From JASHVB01 sp035535035 (GTDB lineage: Bacteria > Pseudomonadota > Alphaproteobacteria > Acetobacterales > Acetobacteraceae): 12,416 bases of DNA. The position numbers and the translations under genes are program-made. The stretch is taken from positions 1 to 12,416 of the forward strand of contig DATLQW010000190.1 in NCBI GenBank assembly GCA_035535035.1, in the 5' to 3' direction. The notes under the pieces are model-generated. The model was not told the origin of the DNA and did no database searches. It saw only the letters and a program-made list of their open reading frames with translations. Shown in pieces: positions 6,644 through 12,416 of this stretch (position 1 is the first letter of the stretch; every line of letters begins with the position of its first letter).

Positions 6644-7117
6644 ATGCCAAGCGTCGCGATTTTCGTGGACGCCGGTTACCTGTTCGCCCAGGGGTCGGTC
6701 GCCATTTTTGGCTCCGGAAAGCCACGACAGCTTTTGAAGCTGAATGAGAGCGCCGCCATAGTGGAATTGACCAATATCGCCTCTGAGAGAGCTCCCAACC
6801 TGCCCCTGCTGCGAGTTTATTGGTACGATGGAGTCAGAAGCGCAAGACAACTGCCAGCCGATCACGCCGCGCTCGCTTTCATGGATCACGTCAAGCTCCG
6901 ACTGGGTTTTATAACCAGCAAGGGTCAACAAAAAGGCGTTGATTCCCTTATCGTGACAGACATGATCGAACTCGCCCGTAATCATGCGATGAGTGATGCT
7001 GTATTGCTCTCGGGCGACAGGATGTCCGCATTGGCGTGCAGATCGCCCAAAGTTTTGGGGTGCGGATTCACCTGCTTGGCATAACGCCCTGTCGCGGATC
7101 GCAATCTCTATCGCTTA
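6644..7117 (+). pseudogene. NYN-domain (LabA/DUF88, PIN-like) protein, frameshifted and truncated
   Basis: The N-terminal 125 residues form a NYN domain, a PIN-like fold expected to be a metal-dependent ribonuclease. Acidic positions sit in VAIFVDAGYLF (Asp9), QKGVDSLIVTDMIELA (Asp100) and DAVLLSGD (Asp125). After the SGD at 7018 the frame runs into RMSALACRSP and stops at 7084, whereas the frame starting at 7021 reads GAT-GTC and on to VRIGVQIAQSFGVRIHLLGI, the expected continuation. This points to a one-base loss at about 7019. The restored frame ends after RGSQSLSL at 7117, exactly where the IS terminal repeat begins, so the C-terminus is lost. The ATG at 6644 with GGGGGG (6633-6638) before it is the likely start; GTG at 6638 is an alternative. 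Base composition is lower in GC than the neighbours, suggesting transfer. A sequencing error at the frameshift cannot be excluded. Confidence 0.8.
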
Positions 7118-7132
7118 GGCGACGCCCAACAA
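7118..7132 (+). repeat. left terminal inverted repeat of the ISAzo13-type element
   Basis: GGCGACGCCCAACAA is a perfect inverted match to 8152-8166. It interrupts the restored frame of the NYN gene. Confidence 0.88.
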
Positions 7133-7140
7133 TTACCGCG

Positions 7141-8065
7141 TCAAGGCGGCCGAGGGGAAATGGTGTAATTCCACTCCGGGTGGAAGGCGTCGCCGTTGAT
7201 GTTCAGGCTCGCCATTTCCTCCTCGCTGACTTTGATCCCCTTTGGGTAAATCCGCGTGTCGAGCTCGCACCGTACCTTCAGGCCGGTCTTGGTCGTGGTG
7301 GAGGCGATGAGTTCGACCACCGCCAAGCGGCTGGTCAAGGGCGTTCCCCGCCAGTTTTCGGTGATGTGGCAGAACAACCGGTGTTCAATACGGCACGACC
7401 TTGCCGAGTTCCGCATCGACGAAGTCATGCACCTTCACCGGCTCAGGGCAGCCGTTCGGCCGGTAGTCGCTGCCGGCGTTCTTGTAGGGGCCAATTAGCT
7501 CTTTCTTCTTCGTGTCGATCGAGATGACCGGCTTGCCAGAGGCCTGCATGGCGATCGCCGCGGCATTGATATGCTCGAACTGCGCGTCACGGTCGGGATT
7601 GCGGACGCTTTCCAGCGTCTTGCGGTTCACCTGCCGACGGTATTGCAGCAACGCCAGCAGTTTGGGGATGGTGCTCTTGCTAACCTGGTGCCCCATCGCG
7701 CACAGCGCCGCCGCCAGCTTCGCGTGGCTCTTCGAGACCCACCGCAGCGGCCGCATCGGGTCACCCTTGGTCGCCGGTTCCAGCAACTGAAGCAGGTCTT
7801 CCAGCAGCGTCGGGTCCTTCTCCGTCACCGCTGGCCGGCCACTGCCGGGCCGGCGCACCGCACCGGACAGCGAGGCGGGGTCGTCCAGGTCCTTCAGACC
7901 GCGGCCGATGGTACTGCGCGCGACCCCTGTCGCCTGCGACGCTGCCTCGATCCCGCCATAGCCCGCCGTCCGGGCTTCCACCGCCGCGAACAGCCGGCGG
8001 GTACGCTCGTTCAGCCCGCGACCAACCGCCGCAAACCGCTCGCGAATCGCTGATGCATCGACCAT
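7141..8065 (-). pseudogene. ISAzo13-family transposase with internal deletion
   Basis: The N-terminal part (8065-7388, 226 aa) has a helix-turn-helix-like segment (GGIEAASQATGVARSTIGRGL, about residues 37-57) and then VISIDTKKKELIGPYKNAG with the first catalytic Asp, ending at VHDFVDAELGKVVPY. A TGA follows at once. The expected continuation resumes one base out of phase from 7389 with IEHRLFCHITENWRG, containing the final catalytic Glu, and runs to the normal-looking ending NYTISPRPP (stop 7141). From memory of the family about 90 residues are missing, including the segment with the second catalytic Asp (the TADAGGSN-type motif). The deletion both removes the active site and shifts frame, so the gene is dead. 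Start ATG at 8065. Confidence 0.85.
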
Positions 8066-8151
8066 CTGCCGAGTCTAACCGGCACGAGTCCGCGCCGGAA
8101 TCCCACCCCGTTCGCACTAACCCCCGCTGCTCGCTCCACCCGATTCGCTCA

Positions 8152-8166
8152 TTGTTGGGCGTCGCC
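8152..8166 (-). repeat. right terminal inverted repeat of the ISAzo13-type element
   Basis: TTGTTGGGCGTCGCC is the reverse complement of 7118-7132. Read on the minus strand it supplies the last codons (GDAQQ, stop) of the adjoining IS66 fragment frame. Confidence 0.88.
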
Positions 8167-8406
8167 AAACAGCCAGTTCTTGCGTGCCAGGGTCATCGGC
8201 TTCTTGCGTGCCAGGGTCATCGGTCGCATGGCGCGTTCCGCGGCGTTGTTGTCGAGGCAGGCGCGACCGTCACGCAGCACCAGCGTCAGCGCCTCCCAGC
8301 GCGTCAGCGTGTGGCGGATCGCACCCGCCAACTCGCTCTTGCCCGGGATGCGCGCCTGGGTTTTGTCGAGCCAGGTCCGCAACTCGGCGAACAACGGCGC
8401 GCTTTG
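8167..8406 (-). pseudogene. IS66-family transposase (TnpC) C-terminal fragment
   Basis: Minus-strand reading gives APLFAELRTWLDKTQARIPGKSELAGAIRHTLTRWEALTLVLRDG, then LDNNAAERAMRPMTLARK and NWLFG. This is the C-terminal catalytic region of the IS66 DDE transposase; the NNAAERA and RKNWLF signatures are diagnostic, and the Glu of AAERA is the catalytic Glu. About three quarters of the usual 500-aa protein is missing upstream (the frame becomes unrelated beyond about 8406), and the last residues are cut by the ISAzo13-type end. An in-frame 8-residue tandem duplication (PMTLARKK / PMTLARKN) interrupts the conserved block. No tnpA or tnpB is present. Clearly a relic. Confidence 0.87.
8177..8223. 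repeat. 24-bp tandem duplication inside the IS66 relic
   Basis: Two back-to-back copies (8177-8200 and 8201-8223) are identical over 23 bases. They duplicate eight codons of the conserved ARKNWLF block on the minus strand, so this is a replication-slippage event in a gene no longer under selection. Confidence 0.9.
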
Positions 8407-8408
8407 CC

Positions 8409-8932
8409 AATCGCGACCGCCGCACCTTGCTCGACAAGATGCTCGCCCTCCTCGGCATCGTCGCCATCGCACAACCCTGCTACTTCGTCGCCGGCGCCTA
8501 CTATGCCGCGCGCAAGATCGTCATCGGCTTGCTCAAAGACAACAACCACCTGGTCACCCGGGTGAAGTCCAACGCCGTCGCCTACACCCCGTACCAGCAG
8601 CGCGGCCCGCGCAAGCGAGGTCGGCCCAAGGTCTATGACCGCAAGGTCAAGCTGAAATCCCTGCTGCAAGACTCCAGGGGCCGCGAACAGGCCAAAAGTC
8701 CCGTCTATGGCGAGCGCCAGGTGGTCATGCAGTATAAGGTATGCGACTTGCTGTGGCGCCCGGCCGGCCGGCTCGTGCGCTTCCCTCCGTGCCGGAGCTG
8801 GTCGTGGCCAACGCCCTGCGCCACAGTATGCCGGAATTTCTCCCGAATTCCGCCTCAGGCAACAGCTTCGCGAATTTCGTCATCGAACGGCAGGACAGCG
8901 ATCATATGCAGGCGTTCCGGCTCGCGTCCTGA
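8409..8932 (+). pseudogene. DDE transposase remnant (IS4/IS701-like), truncated with internal deletion
   Basis: The plus-strand frame reads RRTLLDKMLALLGIVAIAQP, then YYAARKIVIGLLKDNNHLVTRVKSNAVAY, a Lys/Arg-rich RGPRKRGRPKVYDRKVKLKS stretch, and SPVYGERQVVMQYKV to LLWRPAGRLVRF at about 8783. From there the C-terminal end of the same kind of protein continues in another frame: PSVPELVVANALRHSMPEF to VIERQDSDHMQAFRLAS, stop at 8932. From memory of related transposases the N-terminal half and a block of over 100 residues between LVRF and PSVPEL (expected to hold the catalytic Glu region) are absent. I am confident it is a DDE transposase relic, less so of the exact IS family. It meets the IS66 fragment at about 8406-8415. 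The 246 bp after it hold no recognisable gene, possibly old IS end sequence. Confidence 0.75.
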
Positions 8933-9178
8933 GCCGGGATTGGGGCAGAACTCCGGACTCGCGAGACGAGGTAACCTGCCGGCCAATTGCTACAAGTCAA
9001 TGTTACTGTGCGAAACCCCGGTGAGCGCGGAGGCCCCTTCCGCTTCCGACGCACCCGGTTCTCACGCGAGGCGACCTTCGACGCGGAATGTCTGGTCGTA
9101 TCCGGCTGTTCTTCACCGAGCGCCCCACAAGCGGCTCGCCGCCGGCTTCCCCTCCCAAGCATGGGCCGCAACACCCTA

Positions 9179-9207
9179 TTGACATTATTCCTATAACAGC
9201 CTATAGA
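9179..9207 (+). promoter_or_regulatory. sigma70-type promoter for a leaderless transcript
   Basis: A perfect -35 box TTGACA (9179-9184), a 17-nt spacer (9185-9201) and a TATAGA -10 box (9202-9207). The spacer is AT-rich against a GC-rich background. Transcription should start about 7 bases beyond the -10 box, at 9214-9215, which is the A of the ATG of the downstream gene. No Shine-Dalgarno sequence fits between. Confidence 0.7.
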
Positions 9208-9214
9208 CCCAAGC

Positions 9215-10150
9215 ATGGAAACCTATCCCCAACCGCACCAGCCCGACCTGCTCCTCGCCCTCCCCAGGCACGCCTACTACCAGCTCATCCACACCCTCGC
9301 CGGCATCCTGCCGCCGCCGGTGAACGAGGCGCCCGAGGCCCTGCTCGCCCGCACCCAGTCCGCCATCGACGAGGTGGCCGCCATGCTGCCGACCAACGCC
9401 AACGAGGCCCGCTTCGCCGCCCAATGCGTCGCCGCCCGCGCCCAGGCCGACGACGTGATGCGGCTGCTGCGCAAGCACGCCGGCGACACCACGCTCGAAG
9501 TCAAGCTCAACGCCCAGTACGTCGCCATGGCGCGGGCGTCGCAGGGCGCCCACGGACATCTGCTGCGGGCGCAGGCGGTGCGGCACAAGCGCGAGAAGAG
9601 CGATGCCGCGCTCAAGGCCGACGAGTGGACGCAGCATGTCGTCACCCGCGAGATGCAGCAGGCGCTGGAGGCGGGTCCGGCGCCGGCCACGCCCGCCGCG
9701 GCGCAACCGGCGCCGGCATCGCCCGCCGAACCGCCGGCGCCCGCCCCCGAGCCCGCACCGCTGCCCGCGCCCGTCCTGGCCGAGGCTCCTCCGCCACCGC
9801 CGCCCGCCGCGCCACCGCCACCCGCCGCGGCACCGCCGCTGCCGCCGGCCTCCGCGCCGGTCGCTGCGTGGCGGCCGGCTCCCGCCACGCCCGCGCAGGC
9901 CCCGGCGCCACGGCGGCCCCGCCGCATGGCGGCCTCGGCGGAGGCCGACGAACCGCCGCGCGACCTGCGCACCGAGGCCAACCAATACGCCCTCACCTAT
10001 CCCTATCGCGCCCGGGAGATCCGGCAGTACGGCGGGCTGCCGCCCGATTGCAGCTACGGACCGCCCGACCCCGACCTGGTGCATGCCCTCGCCACCGGCA
10101 CCAGTCCGGTCCTGCGCGATCTCGACGGAACGAGCACTGCCGCGGACTGA
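9215..10150 (+). CDS. conserved-looking hypothetical protein with Pro/Ala-rich linker
   Basis: I do not recognise a named domain. The 311-aa protein has three parts. Residues 1-150 are predicted mostly helical (QPDLLLALPRHAYYQLIHTLAG near the start, then SAIDEVAAMLPTNANEARFAAQ and a Lys/Arg/Glu-rich helix at about 85-150). Residues 154-237 are a low-complexity Pro/Ala linker with runs such as APPPPPP. A C-terminal module, about 245-300, has NQYALTYPYRAREIRQYGGLPPDCSYGPP. There is no signal peptide or membrane segment; net composition suggests a soluble cytosolic protein. The ATG at 9215 is chosen because it sits at the predicted start of transcription of the promoter at 9179-9207; there is no ribosome site. 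It lies immediately beyond the transposon remnants and is followed by hairpins and a repeated 61-bp element. A partner or DNA/RNA-binding adaptor role would fit the layout, but no function is claimed. Confidence 0.75.
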   Translation: METYPQPHQPDLLLALPRHAYYQLIHTLAGILPPPVNEAPEALLARTQSAIDEVAAMLPTNANEARFAAQCVAARAQADDVMRLLRKHAGDTTLEVKLNAQYVAMARASQGAHGHLLRAQAVRHKREKSDAALKADEWTQHVVTREMQQALEAGPAPATPAAAQPAPASPAEPPAPAPEPAPLPAPVLAEAPPPPPPAAPPPPAAAPPLPPASAPVAAWRPAPATPAQAPAPRRPRRMAASAEADEPPRDLRTEANQYALTYPYRAREIRQYGGLPPDCSYGPPDPDLVHALATGTSPVLRDLDGTSTAAD

Positions 10151-10171
10151 AGCCGCGTCCGCGTCCCGCAG

Positions 10172-10196
10172 GCCGGTGCGGCAAGCAGGCACCGGC
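10172..10196 (+). terminator. hairpin after the 311-aa protein gene
   Basis: GCCGGTGC (10172-10179) pairs with GCACCGGC (10189-10196) around a 9-nt loop, 21 bases after the stop codon. There is no T-run, so termination may need Rho or the stem may only protect the 3' end. Confidence 0.4.
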
Positions 10197-10243
10197 GATC
10201 GCAGGATTCCCCAGCCGCCAGCTCACCTCCCGCTGCCCCTGCG

Positions 10244-10304
10244 TCTCATTTCATATGCGCCGATCTCCCGCGCCGCGAAACGAGACGACCATGAGACGCC
10301 GCCA
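10244..10304. repeat. 61-bp extragenic repeat, copy 1
   Basis: Aligns without gaps to 10449-10509 with 46 of 61 identities. Conserved blocks are TCTCAT-n-TCAT, CGATCTC, CGCGAAACGAGACG and ATGAGACG; the differences fall almost entirely in two 6-base blocks and a 3-base spacer between them. In this copy CGTCTCAT (10242-10249) and ATGAGACG (10291-10298) are perfect inverted repeats. GAGACG occurs twice with an 11-base period (10282 and 10293). Confidence 0.8.
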
Positions 10305-10401
10305 GGCCCGAACCCGGTGCAACTCAAAACCGCACGGCGGTTGCACCGCACTGCCACAAAAGGCACCCCGGCCGCACGACGCTCCAGCCCCGATTCCCTC
10401 C

Positions 10402-10441
10402 GGCAAAATGGCAAAGCCCACCCACGACGGGGCATTTTGCC
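10402..10441. other. hairpin with 9-bp outer stem
   Basis: GGCAAAATG (10402-10410) pairs with CATTTTGCC (10433-10441), with a further CCC/GGG pairing inside (10417-10419 with 10430-10432). It lies just before the second 61-bp repeat between convergent genes and could act as a bidirectional terminator. Confidence 0.5.
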
Positions 10442-10448
10442 AGCCGCC

Positions 10449-10509
10449 TCTCATGTCATGCGTTACGATCTCAAAGGGCGCGAAACGAGACGTCGATGAG
10501 ACGTTGCCA
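10449..10509. repeat. 61-bp extragenic repeat, copy 2
   Basis: Second copy, same orientation as 10244-10304, 205 bp downstream. The TCTCAT (10449-10454) and ATGAGA (10496-10501) arms remain complementary. The 11-base spaced GAGACG pair is kept while the intervening blocks differ. It lies 24 bp beyond the end of the exodeoxyribonuclease III gene. Confidence 0.8.
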
Positions 10510-10533
10510 AGCTCTCGACGACCCATGACGGAC

Positions 10534-11304
10534 TTACTCCAGCTCCACCACCACCGGCACGTGGTCGGAGGGCTGCGGCTGCGCGCGCTCCTCGCGGTCC
10601 GGAGCGGCGGCAACCAGGCGCTCGGCCAGCGTCGGCGACAGCAGTACGTGGTCGATGCGCAGCCCCAGGTCACGCTGCCAGGCCCCCGCCTGGTAGTCCC
10701 AGAACGTATAGACCGCGCCGTGCGGATGCACCGCGCGCACCGCGTCGGTCAGCCCCATCCAGAGCAGCCGGCGGAAGCGGGCGCGGCTCTCGGGGCGAAC
10801 CAGGGCGTCGGAGGCGAGCAGCGCGCCGGGCGCGTAGTCCTCGTCGGTCGGGGCGACGTTGAAATCGCCGGCGATCGCCAGCGGCGTGTCGGCCTCCAGC
10901 ACCGCCGCGGCGCGGTCCGCCAGCCGGTCCATCCAGGCGAGCTTGTAGGCGAAGCCGTCCTCGCCGCGGGAGTTGCCGTTCGGCAGGTAGATGCCGGCGA
11001 TGGTGATGCCGCCGGCCGCCACTTCCACGTAGCGCGCCTGGGCGTCGTCCGCCGGCAGCCCGGGCAGCGCACGGTGCGTCACCGTGAACGGGATGCGCCC
11101 CAGCACCGCCACGCCGTTATAGGCCTTCTGCCCGACCGCCTCGGCCTGGTAGCCGAGTCCGTGAAAGGCCAGCGCCGGAAAGGCGGCGGATTCGCACTTG
11201 ATCTCCTGCAGGATCAGGATGTCGGGCAGGCAGGATTGCAGCCAGCGCTGCACGTGGCCCTCGCGCTGGCGGATCGAGTTGACGTTCCAGGTGGCGATCT
11301 TCAT
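10534..11304 (-). CDS. xth: exodeoxyribonuclease III / AP endonuclease
   Basis: A 256-aa Mg2+-dependent exonuclease III (XthA/ExoA) family enzyme that cuts 5' of abasic sites and trims 3' blocking groups in base-excision repair. Active-site motifs in order: WNVNSIR (6-12, Asn7), LQEIKC (32-37, Glu34), GIYLPNG (104-110, Tyr106), GDFNVAP (146-152, Asp147 and Asn149), RIDHVL (216-221, Asp218) and SDHVP (246-250, Asp247/His248). Length and motif spacing are normal. The open frame extends to 11406, but homology starts with MKIATWNVNS at 11304, so that ATG is used although no strong ribosome site precedes it. It is divergent from the glutathione transferase gene (104 bp between starts) and convergent with the 311-aa protein gene. 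Confidence 0.96.
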   Translation of the reverse strand: MKIATWNVNSIRQREGHVQRWLQSCLPDILILQEIKCESAAFPALAFHGLGYQAEAVGQKAYNGVAVLGRIPFTVTHRALPGLPADDAQARYVEVAAGGITIAGIYLPNGNSRGEDGFAYKLAWMDRLADRAAAVLEADTPLAIAGDFNVAPTDEDYAPGALLASDALVRPESRARFRRLLWMGLTDAVRAVHPHGAVYTFWDYQAGAWQRDLGLRIDHVLLSPTLAERLVAAAPDREERAQPQPSDHVPVVVELE

Positions 11305-11408
11305 GTCGGCGGCCAGTGGTCGGTGGTCAGCGATGGAGCATAGCAGCGGGGTTGAGCCGCGTCGCCTGGCCGTGCAGAGTCCGGCCTCACCTGCGAGAGG
11401 CACCACCG

Positions 11409-12035
11409 ATGGCGATCGAACTCTACACCTGGAACACTCCGAACGGGCGCAAGATCAGCGTGGCGCTGGAGGAGATGGGGCTGGCCTACAACGTCCACCC
11501 GGTGAACATCGGCAAGCGCGAGCAATTCACGCCGGACTTCCTGAAGATCAGCCCGAACAACCGGATCCCGGCGATCATCGACCCGGATGGTCCGGACGGG
11601 CAGCCGCTGAGCGTATTCGAGTCGGGCGCCATCCTGATCTACCTCGGCGTGAAGGTGGGGAAATTCTACCCGTCCGGCCTGCGCGCGCAGGTGCCGGTGC
11701 TGGAGTGGCTGATGTGGCAGATGGGCGGGTTCGGGCCGATGCCCGGCCAGGTCCACCACTTCCTGCAGGTGGAGGACGCGCAGGACCGGCGCTACGGGCT
11801 GGAGCGGTACATGAAGGAGACGCGCCGGCTGTATGGCGTTCTCGACCAGCGCCTGGCCGGCCGCGACTACGTCGCCGACGCCTGCTCCATCGCGGATTTC
11901 GCCATCCTGGGCTGGGCGTGGCGGCACGAGCGGCACCAGGTGGACCTGGCCGATTTCCCCAACGTGCAGCGTTGGTATGCGACGATGATGGCCCGGCCGG
12001 GGACCCGGCGCGGCTTCGAGGTGGCGCTGAGCTGA
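11409..12035 (+). CDS. Nu-class (YfcG-like) glutathione S-transferase
   Basis: A 208-aa cytosolic glutathione transferase. The thioredoxin-like N-terminal domain has NTPNGRKISVALEE (9-22; Thr10-Pro-Asn12 at the active site), the cis-Pro region NRIPAI (51-56) and the glutathione-binding FESGAILIYL (70-79). The all-helical C-terminal domain carries the YfcG/YghU-like WLMWQMGGFGPMPGQVHHF (100-118). Nu-class enzymes typically show disulfide-bond reductase and peroxidase activity with glutathione. The open frame starts earlier (11316), but GAGAGG (11395-11400) eight bases before the ATG at 11409 and the family start agree. It shares an upstream region with the divergent xth gene; both could relate to oxidative damage, although that link is only contextual. 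Confidence 0.93.
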   Translation: MAIELYTWNTPNGRKISVALEEMGLAYNVHPVNIGKREQFTPDFLKISPNNRIPAIIDPDGPDGQPLSVFESGAILIYLGVKVGKFYPSGLRAQVPVLEWLMWQMGGFGPMPGQVHHFLQVEDAQDRRYGLERYMKETRRLYGVLDQRLAGRDYVADACSIADFAILGWAWRHERHQVDLADFPNVQRWYATMMARPGTRRGFEVALS

Positions 12036-12063
12036 TCGGGTGCGAGTCAACGTTGTGCGGGAT

Positions 12064-12416
12064 ATGATGGGGATGCAGCGAACGAATGAAGAGCTTCTGC
12101 GGCGCGAAGCCGCCGCGGAAGCTCTGTTGGACGAACGCGGGGCGTTGGGCGGCGGACAGGCGCTATGGAGATTTCACCAAGGACGCCCGGTGCCTGGGCT
12201 GATCATCGCGGCGCGGCCTGCGGAGTACGACCGCCGTATCGCGGCCGGGAGTGGCGCTTTCGAGACGATCGGCCACGTCATCCGGAGCAAGGTTGGGGCC
12301 GTCGGTTGCGTTGGTGACAGGGGCTCTCCGTGGCGTGCCGAGGCACGCAGCGGCAAGACCGGACGACGGTGGCGGAGGCATAGGCTGCCGATCACGGTGC
12401 CATGGCCTGCCGCGGC
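12064..12416 (+). CDS. partial hypothetical protein, runs off the right edge
   Basis: An open frame from ATG-ATG at 12064/12067 (another ATG at 12073) continues without a stop to the window end, giving at least 117 residues. The N-terminal part (MQRTNEELLRREAAAEALLDERGA and on to LIIAARPAEYDRRIAAG) looks coding, with high third-position GC and a helical start. The distal part is rich in Arg and Trp, so either the end of the frame is spurious or the protein is basic. It begins 28 bp after the glutathione transferase stop on the same strand. No family recognised; a weak GCGGGA precedes the start. Confidence 0.4.
   Translation, partial: MMGMQRTNEELLRREAAAEALLDERGALGGGQALWRFHQGRPVPGLIIAARPAEYDRRIAAGSGAFETIGHVIRSKVGAVGCVGDRGSPWRAEARSGKTGRRWRRHRLPITVPWPAA

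Larger units (their letters stand above)
7118..8166. mobile_element. ISAzo13-type insertion sequence, internally deleted
   Basis: A 1049-bp element bounded by perfect 15-bp inverted repeats GGCGACGCCCAACAA (7118-7132, and its reverse complement 8152-8166). Inside is one minus-strand transposase reading frame of ISAzo13 type, split by an internal deletion and frame change near 7390, so the element cannot move by itself but keeps both ends. The immediate flanks (CGCTTA on the left, AAACAG on the right) show no obvious target duplication. The left flank is a NYN gene and the right flank an IS66 gene, so a simple insertion into one gene does not explain the arrangement. Confidence 0.85.
10151..10533. 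other. 383-bp convergent intergenic region with repeats and hairpins
   Basis: Lies between the stops of the 311-aa protein gene and exodeoxyribonuclease III. It contains a hairpin (10172-10196), two copies of a 61-bp repeat 205 bp apart, a small palindrome AACCGC-ACG-GCGGTT (10328-10342) and a longer hairpin (10402-10441). Open frames through it exist but have no ribosome site or recognisable product. Best read as terminator and extragenic repeat DNA. Confidence 0.6.

Noticed and set aside
8177..8223. Possible CRISPR repeats
   Set aside because: Only two directly adjacent copies with no spacers, lying within a transposase gene; slippage explains them.
8184..9182. 332-aa plus-strand frame as one intact gene
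   Set aside because: It is a chance join: antisense of the IS66 relic, then the in-frame middle of a DDE transposase, then out-of-frame sequence after the deletion at about 8783.
10244..10509. 61-bp repeats as a CRISPR array
   Set aside because: Only two copies, divergent at 15 positions and 205 bp apart; no cas genes.
9088..11343. 751-aa plus-strand open frame
   Set aside because: It overlaps the 311-aa gene out of frame, the repeat-rich gap and the antisense of xth. Its composition (Arg/Pro/Ala/His-rich) is that of a GC-rich shadow, and no family is recognisable.
12163..12395. Short minus-strand frames near the right edge
   Set aside because: Antisense to the longer plus-strand open frame; no ribosome site or recognisable product.

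Overview
This is a high-GC chromosomal segment. The codon use, the gene families and the rph-rdgB pair suggest an alphaproteobacterium, most likely of the Acetobacteraceae/Rhodospirillales type; that placement is an inference, because no rRNA or tRNA gene lies in the window. Most genes are ordinary metabolic or housekeeping genes. They flank a roughly 3 kb accessory island (about 6.4-9.2 kb) of lower GC that holds broken genes and transposon wreckage.

Left part (1-4.7 kb): an Asp/Glu-racemase-type protein (212-1000, -) is divergent from an RraA-family protein (1076-1771, +). A two-gene operon on the minus strand follows, encoding a class III CoA-transferase (3942-2725) and a crotonase-fold enzyme (2723-1899) with one base between them. 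The crotonase has lost both glutamates needed for hydration. A divergent gene (4084-4701, +) encodes a MIDAS-containing DUF1194/von Willebrand A-type protein with no signal peptide. Central part: rdgB (5345-4746, -) and rph (6061-5345, -) overlap by one base and converge on the DUF1194 gene across a clear hairpin terminator. Together they make RNase PH and the house-cleaning inosine/xanthosine triphosphate pyrophosphatase.

Accessory island (6.06-9.2 kb): about 540 bp without a recognisable gene, then a rho-independent terminator directly before a NYN-domain (LabA/DUF88, PIN-like) gene. That gene is frameshifted near 7019 and cut off at 7117. The cut is the perfect 15-bp terminal inverted repeat of an ISAzo13-type element (7118-8166), whose transposase has an internal deletion that removes the second catalytic Asp. 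Beyond it lie a C-terminal fragment of an IS66 transposase (-) carrying a 24-bp tandem duplication, and a DDE-transposase remnant (+) that also has an internal deletion.

Right part (9.2-12.4 kb): a strong sigma70-type promoter (TTGACA-N17-TATAGA) lies so close to the ATG of an unrecognised 311-aa protein with a Pro/Ala-rich linker that the mRNA is predicted to be leaderless. This gene converges on exodeoxyribonuclease III (11304-10534, -). The 383-bp convergent gap holds two copies of a 61-bp imperfect repeat plus several hairpins. A Nu-class (YfcG-like) glutathione transferase (11409-12035, +) and a partial open frame running off the right edge complete the window. I see no CRISPR array, tRNA, rRNA or recognisable defence island. 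The most interesting items are the internally deleted transposons, the broken NYN gene with its orphan terminator, the leaderless 311-aa gene with its downstream repeats, and the glutamate-less crotonase.
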